Source: Pseudoxanthomonas suwonensis (GTDB lineage Bacteria > Pseudomonadota > Gammaproteobacteria > Xanthomonadales > Xanthomonadaceae). Taken from it: DNA of 64,000 nucleotides. A model generated the notes under the pieces. The model was given only the letters and a program-made list of their open reading frames with translations, had not been told where the DNA came from and did not search any database. The stretch spans positions 62,001-126,000 of the forward strand of contig NZ_PDWP01000002.1 in assembly GCF_010093235.1 (NCBI RefSeq), written 5' to 3'. The position numbers and the translations under genes were made by a program. Shown here one piece after another: positions 40,885 through 52,312 of the stretch (positions within the stretch are counted from its first letter, which is position 1; every line of letters begins with the position of its first letter).

Positions 40885-42108
40885 ATGCGCGAAAACAACG
40901 ACTTCGTCCTGGCTGGCATCGCCAACCTGCATTCGCACGCCTTCCAGCGGGCGATGGCCGGACTGGCCGAGCACCGCACCCATCCGCAGGATAGCTTCTG
41001 GACCTGGCGCGAGCTGATGTACCGCTTCGCCGAACGCATGGATCCGGACAGCACCTACGCCGTGGCCGCCCAGCTGTACGCGGAGATGCTGGAGGCCGGC
41101 TACACGACGGTGTGCGAGTTCCACTACGTGCACCACCAGCCCGATGGCACGCCCTACGCCGATCCGGCGGCGATGTCGCGTGCGCTCATCGCCGCCGCGC
41201 GCGACACCGGTATCCGCCTGGCCCTGCTGCCGGTGCTGTACATGGCCGGTGGCTTCGCCGGCGAACCGCTGTCGCCGCGGCAGCAGCGCTTCGCCCACGA
41301 CGTGGACGGTTTCCTGCGCCTGCTCGAAATGCTGCGCCCGCTGCAGGACGACATGCTGCGGATCGGCTGCGCCTTCCACAGCCTGCGTGCGGTGCCGGAG
41401 GACGCCATGCGCGTGGTGCTGGAAGCACTGCCGCAGGACGCGCGCATCCACCTGCATATCGCCGAGCAGGTGCCGGAGGTCGAGGCCAGCCTGGCGGCGC
41501 GCGGCGAGCGTCCGGTGCAGTGGCTGCTGCGCCGGTTCCCGGTCGACCGCCGCTGGACCCTGGTCCACGCCACCCACCTGGATGCGGACGAGGTGCGCGG
41601 CATCGCCGCCAGCGGCGCGACCGTGGCGATCTGCCCGACCACCGAAGCCAACCTCGGCGACGGCCTGTTCCCGCTGCGCGAGTACCTTGATGCCGGCGGC
41701 CGCTGGGGCATCGGCTCGGACTCGCACGGCTCGGTGTCGGCGGTGGAGGAGCTGCGCTGGCTTGAGTACGGGCAGCGCCTGATTGCCCGGCGGCGCAACA
41801 TCGTCGCCAGCGAGCGCCGCCCACGCGTGGGCGCCAGCCTGCTGGCCGGGGTGGCCGCCAGCGCCGCCGACGCCACCGGCTTCGCGGACAGCTCCGGCGA
41901 CCTGGTCCTGCTCGATGCGGACGCCGCGCAGCTTGCCGGCGCCACGCAGGACGACCTGGCCGAGCGCTGGCTGTTTGCCGGCAACCGGCCGCTGGTGGCG
42001 GAAACCCGGGTGGCCGGGCAGGTACGGGTACGCGGCGGCCGCCATGTGGATGCCGACGCCATCGCCGCCCGCTACCGCAAGGCGATGGCGGGCCTGCTGT
42101 CAGGCTGA
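40885..42108 (+). CDS. hutF: Formimidoylglutamate deiminase, N-terminally short
   Basis: HutF converts N-formimino-glutamate to N-formyl-glutamate and ammonia. The 407 residues begin at [21 protein letters not shown], so the metal motif NLHSHAFQR is almost at the N-terminus. Known HutF proteins of about 450 residues have some 45-50 residues before it, which form part of a beta-sandwich. The rest is intact: EFHYVHH, HIHIAEQ-like [12 protein letters not shown] and GIGSDSHGS. No coding sequence for the missing part was found in the 92-bp gap to hutI. Activity is uncertain. Confidence 0.88.
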   Translation: MRENNDFVLAGIANLHSHAFQRAMAGLAEHRTHPQDSFWTWRELMYRFAERMDPDSTYAVAAQLYAEMLEAGYTTVCEFHYVHHQPDGTPYADPAAMSRALIAAARDTGIRLALLPVLYMAGGFAGEPLSPRQQRFAHDVDGFLRLLEMLRPLQDDMLRIGCAFHSLRAVPEDAMRVVLEALPQDARIHLHIAEQVPEVEASLAARGERPVQWLLRRFPVDRRWTLVHATHLDADEVRGIAASGATVAICPTTEANLGDGLFPLREYLDAGGRWGIGSDSHGSVSAVEELRWLEYGQRLIARRRNIVASERRPRVGASLLAGVAASAADATGFADSSGDLVLLDADAAQLAGATQDDLAERWLFAGNRPLVAETRVAGQVRVRGGRHVDADAIAARYRKAMAGLLSG

Positions 42109-42228
42109 GCGTCCGCGACCGCTCCGGGGGCGTTCGTCGCCCGCGGGGCCGTGCCCGTCGCACGCCCGCACGCAGGCGTTGCCGATGCCAATGATGGCGT
42201 CATCCCGAGAGGCAATGGAGAGCACGAC

Positions 42229-43860
42229 ATGAAGCCTGCCGCCCTGGTGGCCCTGGTCCTCGCAGCCGCTCCCGCGCATGCGATGGACGATGCCCGCCTC
42301 GCCCAGCTCGTCCGCCAGCGCCTGGATGGCGACCGCACCGGAGCCTGCATGGCCGTGGCCGTGGTCGAGAGGACGCACGTCTCACGCACCTTCCAGTGCG
42401 CCGATCCCGCCGAGGCCGGCCGCATCGGCCCCGAGGTAGCCTTCGAGATCGGCTCGGTCAGCAAGACCATGACCGCCGTCCTGCTGGCCGACCTGATCCA
42501 GCAGGGCAAGGGTTCGCTGGACGACACCCTGGCCTCGTGGCTGCCTGAGGGCACGAAGGTCCCGGAGTTCCAGGGCCAGCCCATCCTGCTGCGCCACGTG
42601 GTGACGCATGCCTCGGGGCTGCCGTCGCTGCCGTCGCGGGGCATGGACCTGGCCCGCATGGACGATCCCTATGCTCGGCTTGATGCGGAGGCCCTGCTGG
42701 CCTCGCTGGGCGACGTGCAGCTGGACCACGCACCGGGAAGCCGCTTCGAGTACTCCAACTACGCTTCGATGCTGCTCTCCTATGCGGTTGCGCGCCGCGC
42801 CGGTACCGACCTGGAGACCCTGCTGCAGCAGCGCCTCTTCGCGCCGCTGGGGATGGACCACGCCTACATCAACCGCCGCCCGGACGGCGTGCGCGAGGCC
42901 AAGGCCCACGGCTCCCACGGCAAGGAGGTGCCGGCATGGCGCTTCGCCACCGACCTCGCAGGCGCCGGTGGCGTGCGTGCCACCCTTGCCGACATGGTCC
43001 GCTACGTACAGGGCGGGCTGGCCCTGGACGATACACCTGTTTCGCGGGCGATGGTCATGACCCATGCACCGGTCTCGCAGCCCCCGCCGATGGGCATGAA
43101 CTGGATGATTGCGCCGGTCGGCAGCCGCAAGCTGCTCGTCCACGACGGCGCCACCGGTGGCTTCTCCTCGCTGGTGATCCTGGACCCGGAGCAGGAGCGC
43201 GGCGTCGTGATCCTGTCGGACACGAACTGGATCGCGGTCGGCGGACTGGCCAGCCTGGGCAACCACCTGGCCGAACCGTCGCTGCCGCTGGGCAAGCCTC
43301 GCCGGGCGGCCACGCCGCCCGCGGAGCTGCTGCAGGCGCTGGTCGGCGACTACCAGGTGCAGGGCGGAATGAAGATGAGCCTGCGCAGCCGCGACGGGAA
43401 GCTGTTCCTGCAGCCGGCAGGCCAGCCCGAATACGAGATGGCCTACGACGATGCCGGCGACTTCCATCCGCGGGATTTCGACGCATTGCTGCGCCCCGAT
43501 ATGCGTTCCGACGGCACGTATGCCTTCACCTGGATGCAGTCCGGCGCCATGCTGCAGGCGACGCGGTTCGGGCCCCGTGCGGACTTCGCGCAGCCGTCGC
43601 CTGCCGAGCTGGCCGCCTATGCCGGCACCTATCCGCTGGCGCCCGGCTTCGAGCTGTCGGTGCGCGAGGAGGGCGGCAGGCTGGTGGCGCAGGCCACGGG
43701 CCAGGGCGCGTTCCCGATGGAAGCGGTGGCCAAGGACCGGTTCGAGGCTCCGGCATTGATGCTTGAGCTGCACTTCGGTCGTGACCATGACGGCGCGGTC
43801 GACGCGCTGGAACTGCACCAGGCCGGCCGCGTGCTGCGCGGCCAGCGCCAGGCTCGGTAA
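42229..43860 (+). CDS. Serine hydrolase of the beta-lactamase class C / penicillin-binding family
   Basis: The 543-residue exported protein (signal peptide LVALVLAAAPAHA) has the SxxK motif in IGSVSKTMT, the YxN motif in FEYSNYAS and a C-terminal HDGATGG in place of KTG. A C-terminal region of about 200 residues (DUF-type beta-rich, with YAGTYPL repeats) follows the hydrolase domain. Such proteins may be esterases, D-amino-peptidases or peptidoglycan enzymes; beta-lactamase activity is not implied. It lies upstream of a two-component pair. Confidence 0.87.
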   Translation: MKPAALVALVLAAAPAHAMDDARLAQLVRQRLDGDRTGACMAVAVVERTHVSRTFQCADPAEAGRIGPEVAFEIGSVSKTMTAVLLADLIQQGKGSLDDTLASWLPEGTKVPEFQGQPILLRHVVTHASGLPSLPSRGMDLARMDDPYARLDAEALLASLGDVQLDHAPGSRFEYSNYASMLLSYAVARRAGTDLETLLQQRLFAPLGMDHAYINRRPDGVREAKAHGSHGKEVPAWRFATDLAGAGGVRATLADMVRYVQGGLALDDTPVSRAMVMTHAPVSQPPPMGMNWMIAPVGSRKLLVHDGATGGFSSLVILDPEQERGVVILSDTNWIAVGGLASLGNHLAEPSLPLGKPRRAATPPAELLQALVGDYQVQGGMKMSLRSRDGKLFLQPAGQPEYEMAYDDAGDFHPRDFDALLRPDMRSDGTYAFTWMQSGAMLQATRFGPRADFAQPSPAELAAYAGTYPLAPGFELSVREEGGRLVAQATGQGAFPMEAVAKDRFEAPALMLELHFGRDHDGAVDALELHQAGRVLRGQRQAR

Positions 43861-43874
43861 CGGGAGACGTCGCC

Positions 43875-43958
43875 ATGGACATGGGTTTCGAACTGCTGGC
43901 GCCATTGCTTGCGATGCTCCTGCTGCTGCAGCCGGGGCGCGGGGAGGGGAGGCGTTGA
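43875..43958 (+). CDS. 27-codon ORF overlapping the LytS-type kinase start
   Basis: The short frame encodes MDMGFELLAPLLAMLLLLQP then GRGEGRR. CGGGAG lies 8 bases before its ATG. Its TGA overlaps the ATG of the histidine kinase gene (TGATG). A 15-residue hydrophobic stretch could insert in a membrane. It may be a leader peptide for translational coupling, a small membrane protein, or a chance frame. Confidence 0.45.
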   Translation: MDMGFELLAPLLAMLLLLQPGRGEGRR

Positions 43959-45205
43959 TGGATCCGCGGGCAGGGTATTCCTTGCAACAGGTGCTGCCGC
44001 CGCAGGTGCTGGTGGGCGGCAACGCGATCTGGAGCCGCTACCAGCAGTACCCGGTCTTCAGCTGGCGCTGGCTGGCTGGTCGCAGCCTGCTGTTCTGCAG
44101 CCTGGTCCTGGTGGCAACGGCCCTGATCGGCGTCGCCGTCGCCCTGGCCATGCAGAGCGTGCGGGTCGGCGTCCAGGTCTGGGGCGCGCAGTTCGTCGCC
44201 TTCTCGCTGATGGCGATGCTCGGTCCGGCCCTGGCCACCTGGGTACGCCATCGTGGCTGGCCGGGACCGCGCGAGCGCTGGGGCGTGGTCGTCGCCGTGC
44301 TGCTGGGCATGGTGCTGAGCTATGGCGTGGACCACGTCGCTTCCGGATACATCAACGAGCTGGTGAAACCGCGCCTGGCCTCGCTCGGCACGACGCCGCC
44401 CAAGGTCGAGCTCGGCACCGTGGCCAGGGCGCTGCTGCTCGCGGTCAACCTGGCGGTGCTGGCGGTGATCTACGGACTGTTCGGCGGCGGCCTGGCGCTG
44501 CGCGCCTACTTCAGCGAGCGGCGCCGCTGGGAAGCACACCGGCATGCGGGCGAGCTGGCCGAGATGGCCACCCGCGCACGCGAGGCGGACATGCGCCTGG
44601 GGGTGCTGCAGGCCCAGGTCGAGCCCCACTTCCTGTTCAACACCCTGGCGTCCGTGCGCGCGCTGGTACGCCAGGATCCTGCCCAGGCCGAGGCCACCCT
44701 GGATGCGCTGGTGGCCTTCCTGCGCGCGACAATCCCGCGTATGCGCGACGGGCAGGGCATGGTCTCCACCCTCGGCCAGCAGCTGGACATCTGCGCCAGC
44801 TACCTGGCGCTGATGGAGGTGCGCATGGGCGGACGGCTCTCGTGGACGGCGCGGGTCGACGCGGCGCTGCGCGAGCTGCCGTTCCCGCCGGCCCTGCTGA
44901 TCACCCTGGTCGAGAACGCGATCAAGCCCGGCATCGAGCCCCGGCCTGGTCCGGGCCGGGTCGAGATCACCGCCGCTCGCGAGGGTGCACGACTGGTGGT
45001 GCGGGTGGGCGACGACGGCGCCGGCCTGCAGCCGGGCGTGGGTGGCGGCATGGGCCTGGCCAACGTGCGCGAGCAGCTGGTCCAGCGTTTCGGTGGGCAG
45101 GCCTCGCTGCGCCTGCAGGCCGCAGCAGGGGGCGGGGTGGTGGCGCGGATCGACGTGGCCTTCGCCGCGTTGCAGGAGGCGGCACGGAAGGAGGCATCGC
45201 GATGA
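43958..45205 (+). CDS. LytS/YehU-type sensor histidine kinase
   Basis: The 415-residue protein has four hydrophobic helices (about residues 42-65, 77-95, 107-125 and 150-185). A coil follows, then the His_kinase domain with the phospho-accepting His in QVEPHFLFNTLASVRALV and an ATPase domain (LITLVENAIKPGIEP, VGDDGAGLQPG, MGLANVREQL). It has no recognisable large periplasmic sensor, so it may sense in the membrane. Its stop overlaps the start of the LytTR regulator (ATGA). The ribosome site GGGGAGGGGAGG is strong. Confidence 0.92.
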   Translation: MDPRAGYSLQQVLPPQVLVGGNAIWSRYQQYPVFSWRWLAGRSLLFCSLVLVATALIGVAVALAMQSVRVGVQVWGAQFVAFSLMAMLGPALATWVRHRGWPGPRERWGVVVAVLLGMVLSYGVDHVASGYINELVKPRLASLGTTPPKVELGTVARALLLAVNLAVLAVIYGLFGGGLALRAYFSERRRWEAHRHAGELAEMATRAREADMRLGVLQAQVEPHFLFNTLASVRALVRQDPAQAEATLDALVAFLRATIPRMRDGQGMVSTLGQQLDICASYLALMEVRMGGRLSWTARVDAALRELPFPPALLITLVENAIKPGIEPRPGPGRVEITAAREGARLVVRVGDDGAGLQPGVGGGMGLANVREQLVQRFGGQASLRLQAAAGGGVVARIDVAFAALQEAARKEASR

Positions 45206-45978
45206 CCATGGGCAGGTTGACCGGCCTGGTGGCCGAGGACGAAGCGCCGCAGCGACGGGCGCTGGTGGAGCAGCTCCAGCAGGTCTGGCCGGCGCTGGAG
45301 CTGGTGGCGGTCTGCGACGATGGCGAGGCCGCGCTGCAAGCGGTGGCCGAGCACAGGCCCGTGGTGTCCTTCCTCGATATCCGCATGCCCGGCGCCAATG
45401 GCCTGGACGTCGCCCGCGCGGTGGCCGGCCACGGTGGCCTGGTGGTGTTCACCACCGCCTACGACGACTACGCCGTGCGCGCCTTCGAGGCGGGCGCGGC
45501 CGACTACCTGCTCAAGCCCGTGCAGCCGCAGAGGCTGGAACAGGCGGTGGCGCGGCTGAGGCAGCGGCTGGAGGAGCGCGCCGCCGGCGGCGGCCCCGAT
45601 CTCCAGGTGCTGCTGGACGAACTGGACGCGCGCCTGCGCCCGCGTGGCGACCAGCTGATCCGCTGGATCACCGCCAGCGTGGGCGAGAGCGTGCGCATGA
45701 TCGGCATCGACGAGGTCCTGTTCTTCCAGGCCCAGGACAAGTACGTGCGGGTGGCCACGGCCGATGGTGACGCCGTGATCCGCACGCCGTTGAAGGAGCT
45801 GCTGGCGGGGCTGGATCCGGACACCTTCTGGCAGGTGCACCGCGGCGCGGTGGTGCGGGTGTCGGCGATCGACCGGCTTGTGCGCAACGAACTTGGCCGG
45901 CACAGCCTCAAGCTCAGGGAGCATCCGGATTCGCTGCCGGTCAGCGGTGCGTTCCTGCACCGCTTCCGCGGGATGTAG
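45202..45978 (+). CDS. LytTR family response regulator
   Basis: The 258-residue protein has an N-terminal receiver (VAEDEAPQRRALVEQL, Asp in VSFLDIRMPG, Lys in YLLKPVQPQ). A C-terminal LytTR DNA-binding domain follows (IDEVLFFQAQDKYVRV, FWQVHRGAVVRVSAIDR). It is coupled to the preceding kinase by a 4-bp overlap, and GGAAGGAGG precedes the start. An ATG 6 bases later is possible. LytTR regulators bind direct repeats; no target site was identified here. Confidence 0.92.
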   Translation: MTMGRLTGLVAEDEAPQRRALVEQLQQVWPALELVAVCDDGEAALQAVAEHRPVVSFLDIRMPGANGLDVARAVAGHGGLVVFTTAYDDYAVRAFEAGAADYLLKPVQPQRLEQAVARLRQRLEERAAGGGPDLQVLLDELDARLRPRGDQLIRWITASVGESVRMIGIDEVLFFQAQDKYVRVATADGDAVIRTPLKELLAGLDPDTFWQVHRGAVVRVSAIDRLVRNELGRHSLKLREHPDSLPVSGAFLHRFRGM

Positions 45979-46032
45979 CGTGGAAAGCCGGCGGCGGCAT
46001 GGCTGCCGCGCCGGGATCGCTGATCAGGGCGA

Positions 46033-46890
46033 TCAGAACAGCAGCGACGCCATCTTCCGGCGGTACTGGCCGACCAGGTCCTCGTCCTCGACCACGCGGA
46101 AGGCGTCGATCAGCGCCTTCTTCGCCAGACCGTCCTCGTAGTTGCGGTCGCGGCGCAGCAGTTCGAGCAGGTTTTCCAGGCCCGGGGCCGAGTCGCCGGC
46201 GACCAGCTGGTGGACGGCCAGCAGGTGGCGCGCGCGATGGTCGTCAGGATTGGCGGACAGGGCCTGTTCCAGCGCCGCCGGCGGCGGGGCTTCCCTGAGC
46301 AGGCCGGCGAAGCCCAGGCGCGCGCGGGCACGCACGGCGCGGTCGTCGGTGGCGAGGTTGGCCGGCAGGGCGTCGAGCAGCTGCCCGGCTTCGGCCGCGG
46401 CGCCGGTGCGCAGCAGGGCCAGGGCCAGGTCCAGCTTCAGTTCCTCCTTCTCCGGCTCGGCCTGCACGGCCTGGCGCAGGCGCACGACTTCCTCGTGCGG
46501 ATCCAGCGGCGCGGCCCCGGCTTCGGCCACTTCGGCGCCGGCCTGCGGCTCGATGCCGTGCTGCTGCAGGAACTGGCGCAGCTGGCCTTCCGGCAGCGCG
46601 CCCTGGAAGGCGTCCACCGGCTGCCCGCCGACCAGCAGGAACACGGTCGGCACCGAGCGGATCTGGAACGCCGCGGCGATCTGCTGCTGCTGGTCCACGT
46701 CGACCTTGGCCAGCACGAAGGCGCCGCCGTATTCGCCGGCCAGCTTCTCCAGGATCGGGCCCAGCGACTTGCACGGGCCGCACCAGGTCGCCCAGAAGTC
46801 CACCAGCACCGGCGTCTGCAGCGATTTCTGCAGGACTTCGGTCTCGAAGTTCTCGGTGGTGACGTCGAAGACGTGGGGAAGGTTGGACAT
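46033..46890 (-). CDS. cnoX: Thioredoxin-like chaperone-type protein, CnoX/YbbN family
   Basis: The 285-residue protein has an N-terminal thioredoxin fold with an intact redox centre WCGPC (Cys37 and Cys40). A C-terminal TPR-like region of about 160 residues (LRQAVQAEPEKEELKLDLALALL, DDHRARHLLAVHQL) follows. This is the layout of YbbN/CnoX proteins, which hold unfolding proteins for GroEL and DnaK. Escherichia coli CnoX lacks the first Cys of the pair, so this member may have redox activity. The start MSNLPHVFDVT fits the family. Confidence 0.9.
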   Translation of the reverse strand: MSNLPHVFDVTTENFETEVLQKSLQTPVLVDFWATWCGPCKSLGPILEKLAGEYGGAFVLAKVDVDQQQQIAAAFQIRSVPTVFLLVGGQPVDAFQGALPEGQLRQFLQQHGIEPQAGAEVAEAGAAPLDPHEEVVRLRQAVQAEPEKEELKLDLALALLRTGAAAEAGQLLDALPANLATDDRAVRARARLGFAGLLREAPPPAALEQALSANPDDHRARHLLAVHQLVAGDSAPGLENLLELLRRDRNYEDGLAKKALIDAFRVVEDEDLVGQYRRKMASLLF

Positions 46891-46941
46891 GGAGGGTTCC
46901 GGTTGCGGTGTGTAGGCGCCAGATGGAGCCGGGGGGCGCAG

Positions 46942-47019
46942 CTTACAAGCGGATGTAAGGTCCAGTTGACATTGCTGCGGGCGAAAGTAAGGTTCGGCTT
47001 ACTTTGCGTAAAGCGTAAG
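46942..47019. promoter_or_regulatory. Array of GTAAG half-sites with a TTGACA promoter
   Basis: Two inverted repeats share the same half-site: CTTACA-N6-TGTAAG (46942-46959) and AAAGTAAG-N6-CTTACTTT (46984-47005). Two further direct copies are GTAAA at 47008-47012 and GTAAG at 47015-47019. A TTGACA (46966-46971) with TAAGGT (46988-46993) 16 bp later lies inside the array. The likely ligand is the small HTH protein at 47165, by position. The first dyad is also 52 bp from the cnoX start. Confidence 0.6.
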
Positions 47020-47164
47020 TTACCTCTCGCGCCAGGACCTCAGGTTGGAGCACAGGAATGGATAGCCGCACCGTTTTCGGTTCGGCGGGCAGGGACGGGC
47101 ATGGGCCTGGTCCGCTCGCCGTCGGCGCGCGCGCCCGCGCGGTACTGCGCCGGCGCGACCGCCG

Positions 47165-47386
47165 ATGACGACGGGAACGACGCCGGTCGGCAACGAGATC
47201 CGGCGCCTGCGCTTCGAGCGCGGGGAGATGACCCAGCAGGCGCTGGCCGATGCCTGCGGCGTGACCCGGCAGACGATCATCGCGCTGGAAGCCGGGCGTT
47301 ACGCGCCGTCGCTGGAACTGGCCTTCCGCATCGCCCGCGCCTTCGGGGTGGCGGTCGAGGATGTCTTCCACTGGAGAGGGCCATGA
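47165..47386 (+). CDS. Small XRE/Cro-type transcriptional regulator
   Basis: The 73-residue protein is almost wholly a helix-turn-helix domain: [25 protein letters not shown] followed by [18 protein letters not shown]. Such short regulators are often encoded next to a membrane protein they work with. Here the next gene starts within its stop codon (ATGA). A long leader of about 145 bp with the GTAAG array lies upstream. The family is firm; the signal is unknown. Confidence 0.88.
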   Translation: MTTGTTPVGNEIRRLRFERGEMTQQALADACGVTRQTIIALEAGRYAPSLELAFRIARAFGVAVEDVFHWRGP

Positions 47387-47985
47387 GCCGCAACCCGTCC
47401 GGCCTGCTGGCCATGGCCATCGCCGTCGCCAGCCTGGTGATCGCCAGCCTGGTGGGCGGCATGGCGGTGGAAGGCTATTCCCACCTTTTGCATCCCCTGG
47501 CCTGGCTCGGGGCCCGGCAGTGGGGTTCGGCCGGGACCCTGTTCGGCGTGTTCGGTTTCGTCGTGCCAGGGCTGGCGGCAGCCTGGGTCGCGCTGGGCCT
47601 GCGCTCTGACCTGCCACGGGCCGCAGGCTGGCCGGCCCGCATCGGCGCCCAGCTGGCGCTGCTGGCGGCGCTGGCATTCGCCGCGCAGGGCCTGCTGCCG
47701 CTGGACCTCGAGGGTGAGGAGGGTGGCGCCAGCCGCTGGCATGCGCTGGCCTGGCTGTCCTGGGCGCTGGCCTTCCCGCTGGGTGGCCTGGGCCTTGCGC
47801 TGGGCCTCTGCCGGGAGGCAGGCGCCAGGGCGCTGGCCTGGGTCGGGGGCGTGACCGCGGTCGTGGTGCTGGCGGGCGCCTTCTTCGCCGGCGGCTGGAT
47901 CGGGCCAGCCCTGTCCCAGCGCCTGGCCACCGCCGCCTGGCTGGCCTGGTCCTGCTACGTGGCGGTGGCCTCCCGGCGCGGCTGA
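47383..47985 (+). CDS. DUF998-like membrane protein
   Basis: The 200-residue protein has about six hydrophobic helices ([39 protein letters not shown], and others) with short loops, the layout of DUF998. CTGGAGAGGG precedes its ATG by 3-5 bases. The 4-bp overlap with the HTH gene shows coupling. It may act as a sensor or anti-regulator for that protein; this is an inference from similar HTH/membrane pairs. Confidence 0.78.
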   Translation: MSRNPSGLLAMAIAVASLVIASLVGGMAVEGYSHLLHPLAWLGARQWGSAGTLFGVFGFVVPGLAAAWVALGLRSDLPRAAGWPARIGAQLALLAALAFAAQGLLPLDLEGEEGGASRWHALAWLSWALAFPLGGLGLALGLCREAGARALAWVGGVTAVVVLAGAFFAGGWIGPALSQRLATAAWLAWSCYVAVASRRG

Positions 47986-48000
47986 TCCGGGTGCAGGGCG

Positions 48001-48252
48001 TCAGCCGTGCCGGATCTTCAGCGCCAGGATCAGCGCCGCCAGCACCAGGGTGACGATGTTGGACAGGATCATGGGCCACGAACCCAGCACGATCCCGTAG
48101 GCAAGCCAGAAGCACAGGCCCACGGTAAAGATCACGTACATCCCCAGCGAGATGCCGCGGGTGTCGCGGCTGCGCAACGTCTTGAGCGCCTGCGGCACGA
48201 AGGCCGCGGTGGTCAGGGTCGCGGCGACGAAGCCCAGCCAGTGGCCGCTCAC
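48001..48252 (-). CDS. SemiSWEET-type sugar transporter
   Basis: The 83-residue protein has three hydrophobic helices and the PQ-loop (TTAAFVPQALKTLRSRDTRG), the features of bacterial SemiSWEET half-transporters, which dimerise to carry sugars. The start is a GTG with GGAGG 7 bases upstream. The GTG overlaps the stop of a short upstream frame. It stands with no sugar-use genes near. Substrate unknown. Confidence 0.85.
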   Translation of the reverse strand: MSGHWLGFVAATLTTAAFVPQALKTLRSRDTRGISLGMYVIFTVGLCFWLAYGIVLGSWPMILSNIVTLVLAALILALKIRHG

Positions 48253-48353
48253 AGGCGGTCCTCCGCCGCCGACGCCGGGGCGCGCCGGACACGCGGCTGC
48301 ATGAATACGCAGGACATGCCGTCGGGGCGGCAGGGCAGGGGCGTGGAGCGCAT
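48249..48353 (-). CDS. 34-codon ORF coupled to SemiSWEET
   Basis: The frame encodes MRSTPLPCRPDGMSCVFMQP followed by RVRRAPASAAEDRL. GAAGGA lies 6 bases before its ATG, and its TGA overlaps the GTG of the SemiSWEET gene. It has two Cys and no hydrophobic segment. It may be a real small protein or only a coupling leader. No family is known to me. Confidence 0.35.
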   Translation of the reverse strand: MRSTPLPCRPDGMSCVFMQPRVRRAPASAAEDRL

Positions 48354-48422
48354 GGCGGTTCCTTCGCGCAGGTCGGATCGATGGTAGCCGCAGGGGAGGC
48401 CGGAACGGCTCCCGGCCCGTAA

Positions 48423-51152
<2,730 letters not shown>

Positions 51153-51621
51153 CGGCGCCGATGGTGGCGGCGCGCGGGCGGCCGAGGCCGCCCGCGACCC
51201 AAGGCTCCCTGCTGGGCCCCGCGTGCGCCTTCCATGCCTCCGTCCCGCCGGCCGCCATGCGCGGACAGCCCCCCGGCCTGGGGGCGCCAACGTCGGGTTC
51301 CTGTCCGGCGTCCGTCGGCGCGAGGACCTCGAGCCCACGCCCTGGGCTTCGATCCCCCCAACCGCGCTGCGTGCGGATCCGCCCCCGGCTTGGGGAGGGC
51401 GGATCGCAGGCCCGGCGGGCGTCCTTCGAGGGGCTTGGATCGCCAGCACCCGGTGTGCGCGGACGGGGGCACGGGATCCGCTGCTTCAGCCCCGCCTTCC
51501 CGTCCCGCCTACTGCGATGTCGCTCGCTGGTGGCGCCGCCACTCTCAACCGGCGTTCACGGTGGATCGGTCAGGCTGCGCGCCTGTTGCCGCCTGCGCCT
51601 GCCTCGTCCAGACTTCCGCCC
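51153..51621. other. 469-bp spacer between leuS and lptE
   Basis: No supported gene lies here. An 11-bp inverted repeat (51173-51183 with 51186-51196) follows leuS without a T run. A second hairpin, GATCCGCCC / GGGCGGATC, lies at 51376-51405. Third-base statistics are not gene-like in any frame. In related genomes leuS and lptE are usually closer, so this may be inserted or decayed DNA. Confidence 0.5.
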
Positions 51622-52287
51622 ATGATCCGAATCGCGTCGTCGCCCGCACGGGTGCTGGTCCTTCTTTCCGTCCTGGCCCTGGCCGGTTGCGGTTTCCACC
51701 TGCGCGACCGGATCGCGCTGCCGAGCGACGCGCCGCCGGTGCGGGTGCTTTCCAGTACGCCCTACAGCACCCTGGTGACCCTGCTGGAGCGCAACCTGCG
51801 CAACGCCGGGGCCAAGCTCGCCGAGGAGGACGGGGAAGGCAAATACCCCGAGGACGTGCTGCGCCTGGAGGTCCTGTCCGAGCGCTGGGGCGACCTGCCG
51901 ATCGCCATCGACCAGGCCGGTCGTGCCCAGGAGTTCTCGCTGCGCTACGCAACGGTGTTCACCGCCGTGCTGTCCGACGGCACCGTGCTGGTGCCGCAGC
52001 AGTCGGTCGAGCTGGCGCGCGACTATGTCTCGCCGCCGCAGGACGCCACCGGCACCAGCACCGAACGCGAGATCCTGGCCGAAGAGCTTCGTCGCGAAAT
52101 GGCGGCCTCGATCCTGCGCCGGCTCGACAGCGTGGTGCGCGCCGATCCGTCGCGTGCGCGTCCTTCCCACCCCGTGCCGGATGCGCCCGGGGTGCCCGCC
52201 ATCGATGCGACCGGCGTGCCCGGAGCGCAGGACACGCCGGAAGTGCCGGAAACTCCGGCGGAAATCCCGCAAGCCGGGGAGTCGTGA
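51622..52287 (+). CDS. lptE: LPS-assembly lipoprotein LptE
   Basis: LptE forms the plug of the LptD translocon that inserts lipopolysaccharide in the outer membrane. The 221 residues have a lipobox (LALAGCGFHLRD, Cys at about 22) followed by the LptE fold (YSTLVTLLERNLRNAGAKL, RYATVFTAVL, EREILAEELRREMAASILRRL). A 45-residue Pro-rich tail (VPDAPGVPAIDATGVPG) is added at the C-terminus. holA follows within 25 bp. Confidence 0.92.
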   Translation: MIRIASSPARVLVLLSVLALAGCGFHLRDRIALPSDAPPVRVLSSTPYSTLVTLLERNLRNAGAKLAEEDGEGKYPEDVLRLEVLSERWGDLPIAIDQAGRAQEFSLRYATVFTAVLSDGTVLVPQQSVELARDYVSPPQDATGTSTEREILAEELRREMAASILRRLDSVVRADPSRARPSHPVPDAPGVPAIDATGVPGAQDTPEVPETPAEIPQAGES

Positions 52288-52312
52288 GCCCGATGCACGC
52301 AGGCCGGGGCCG

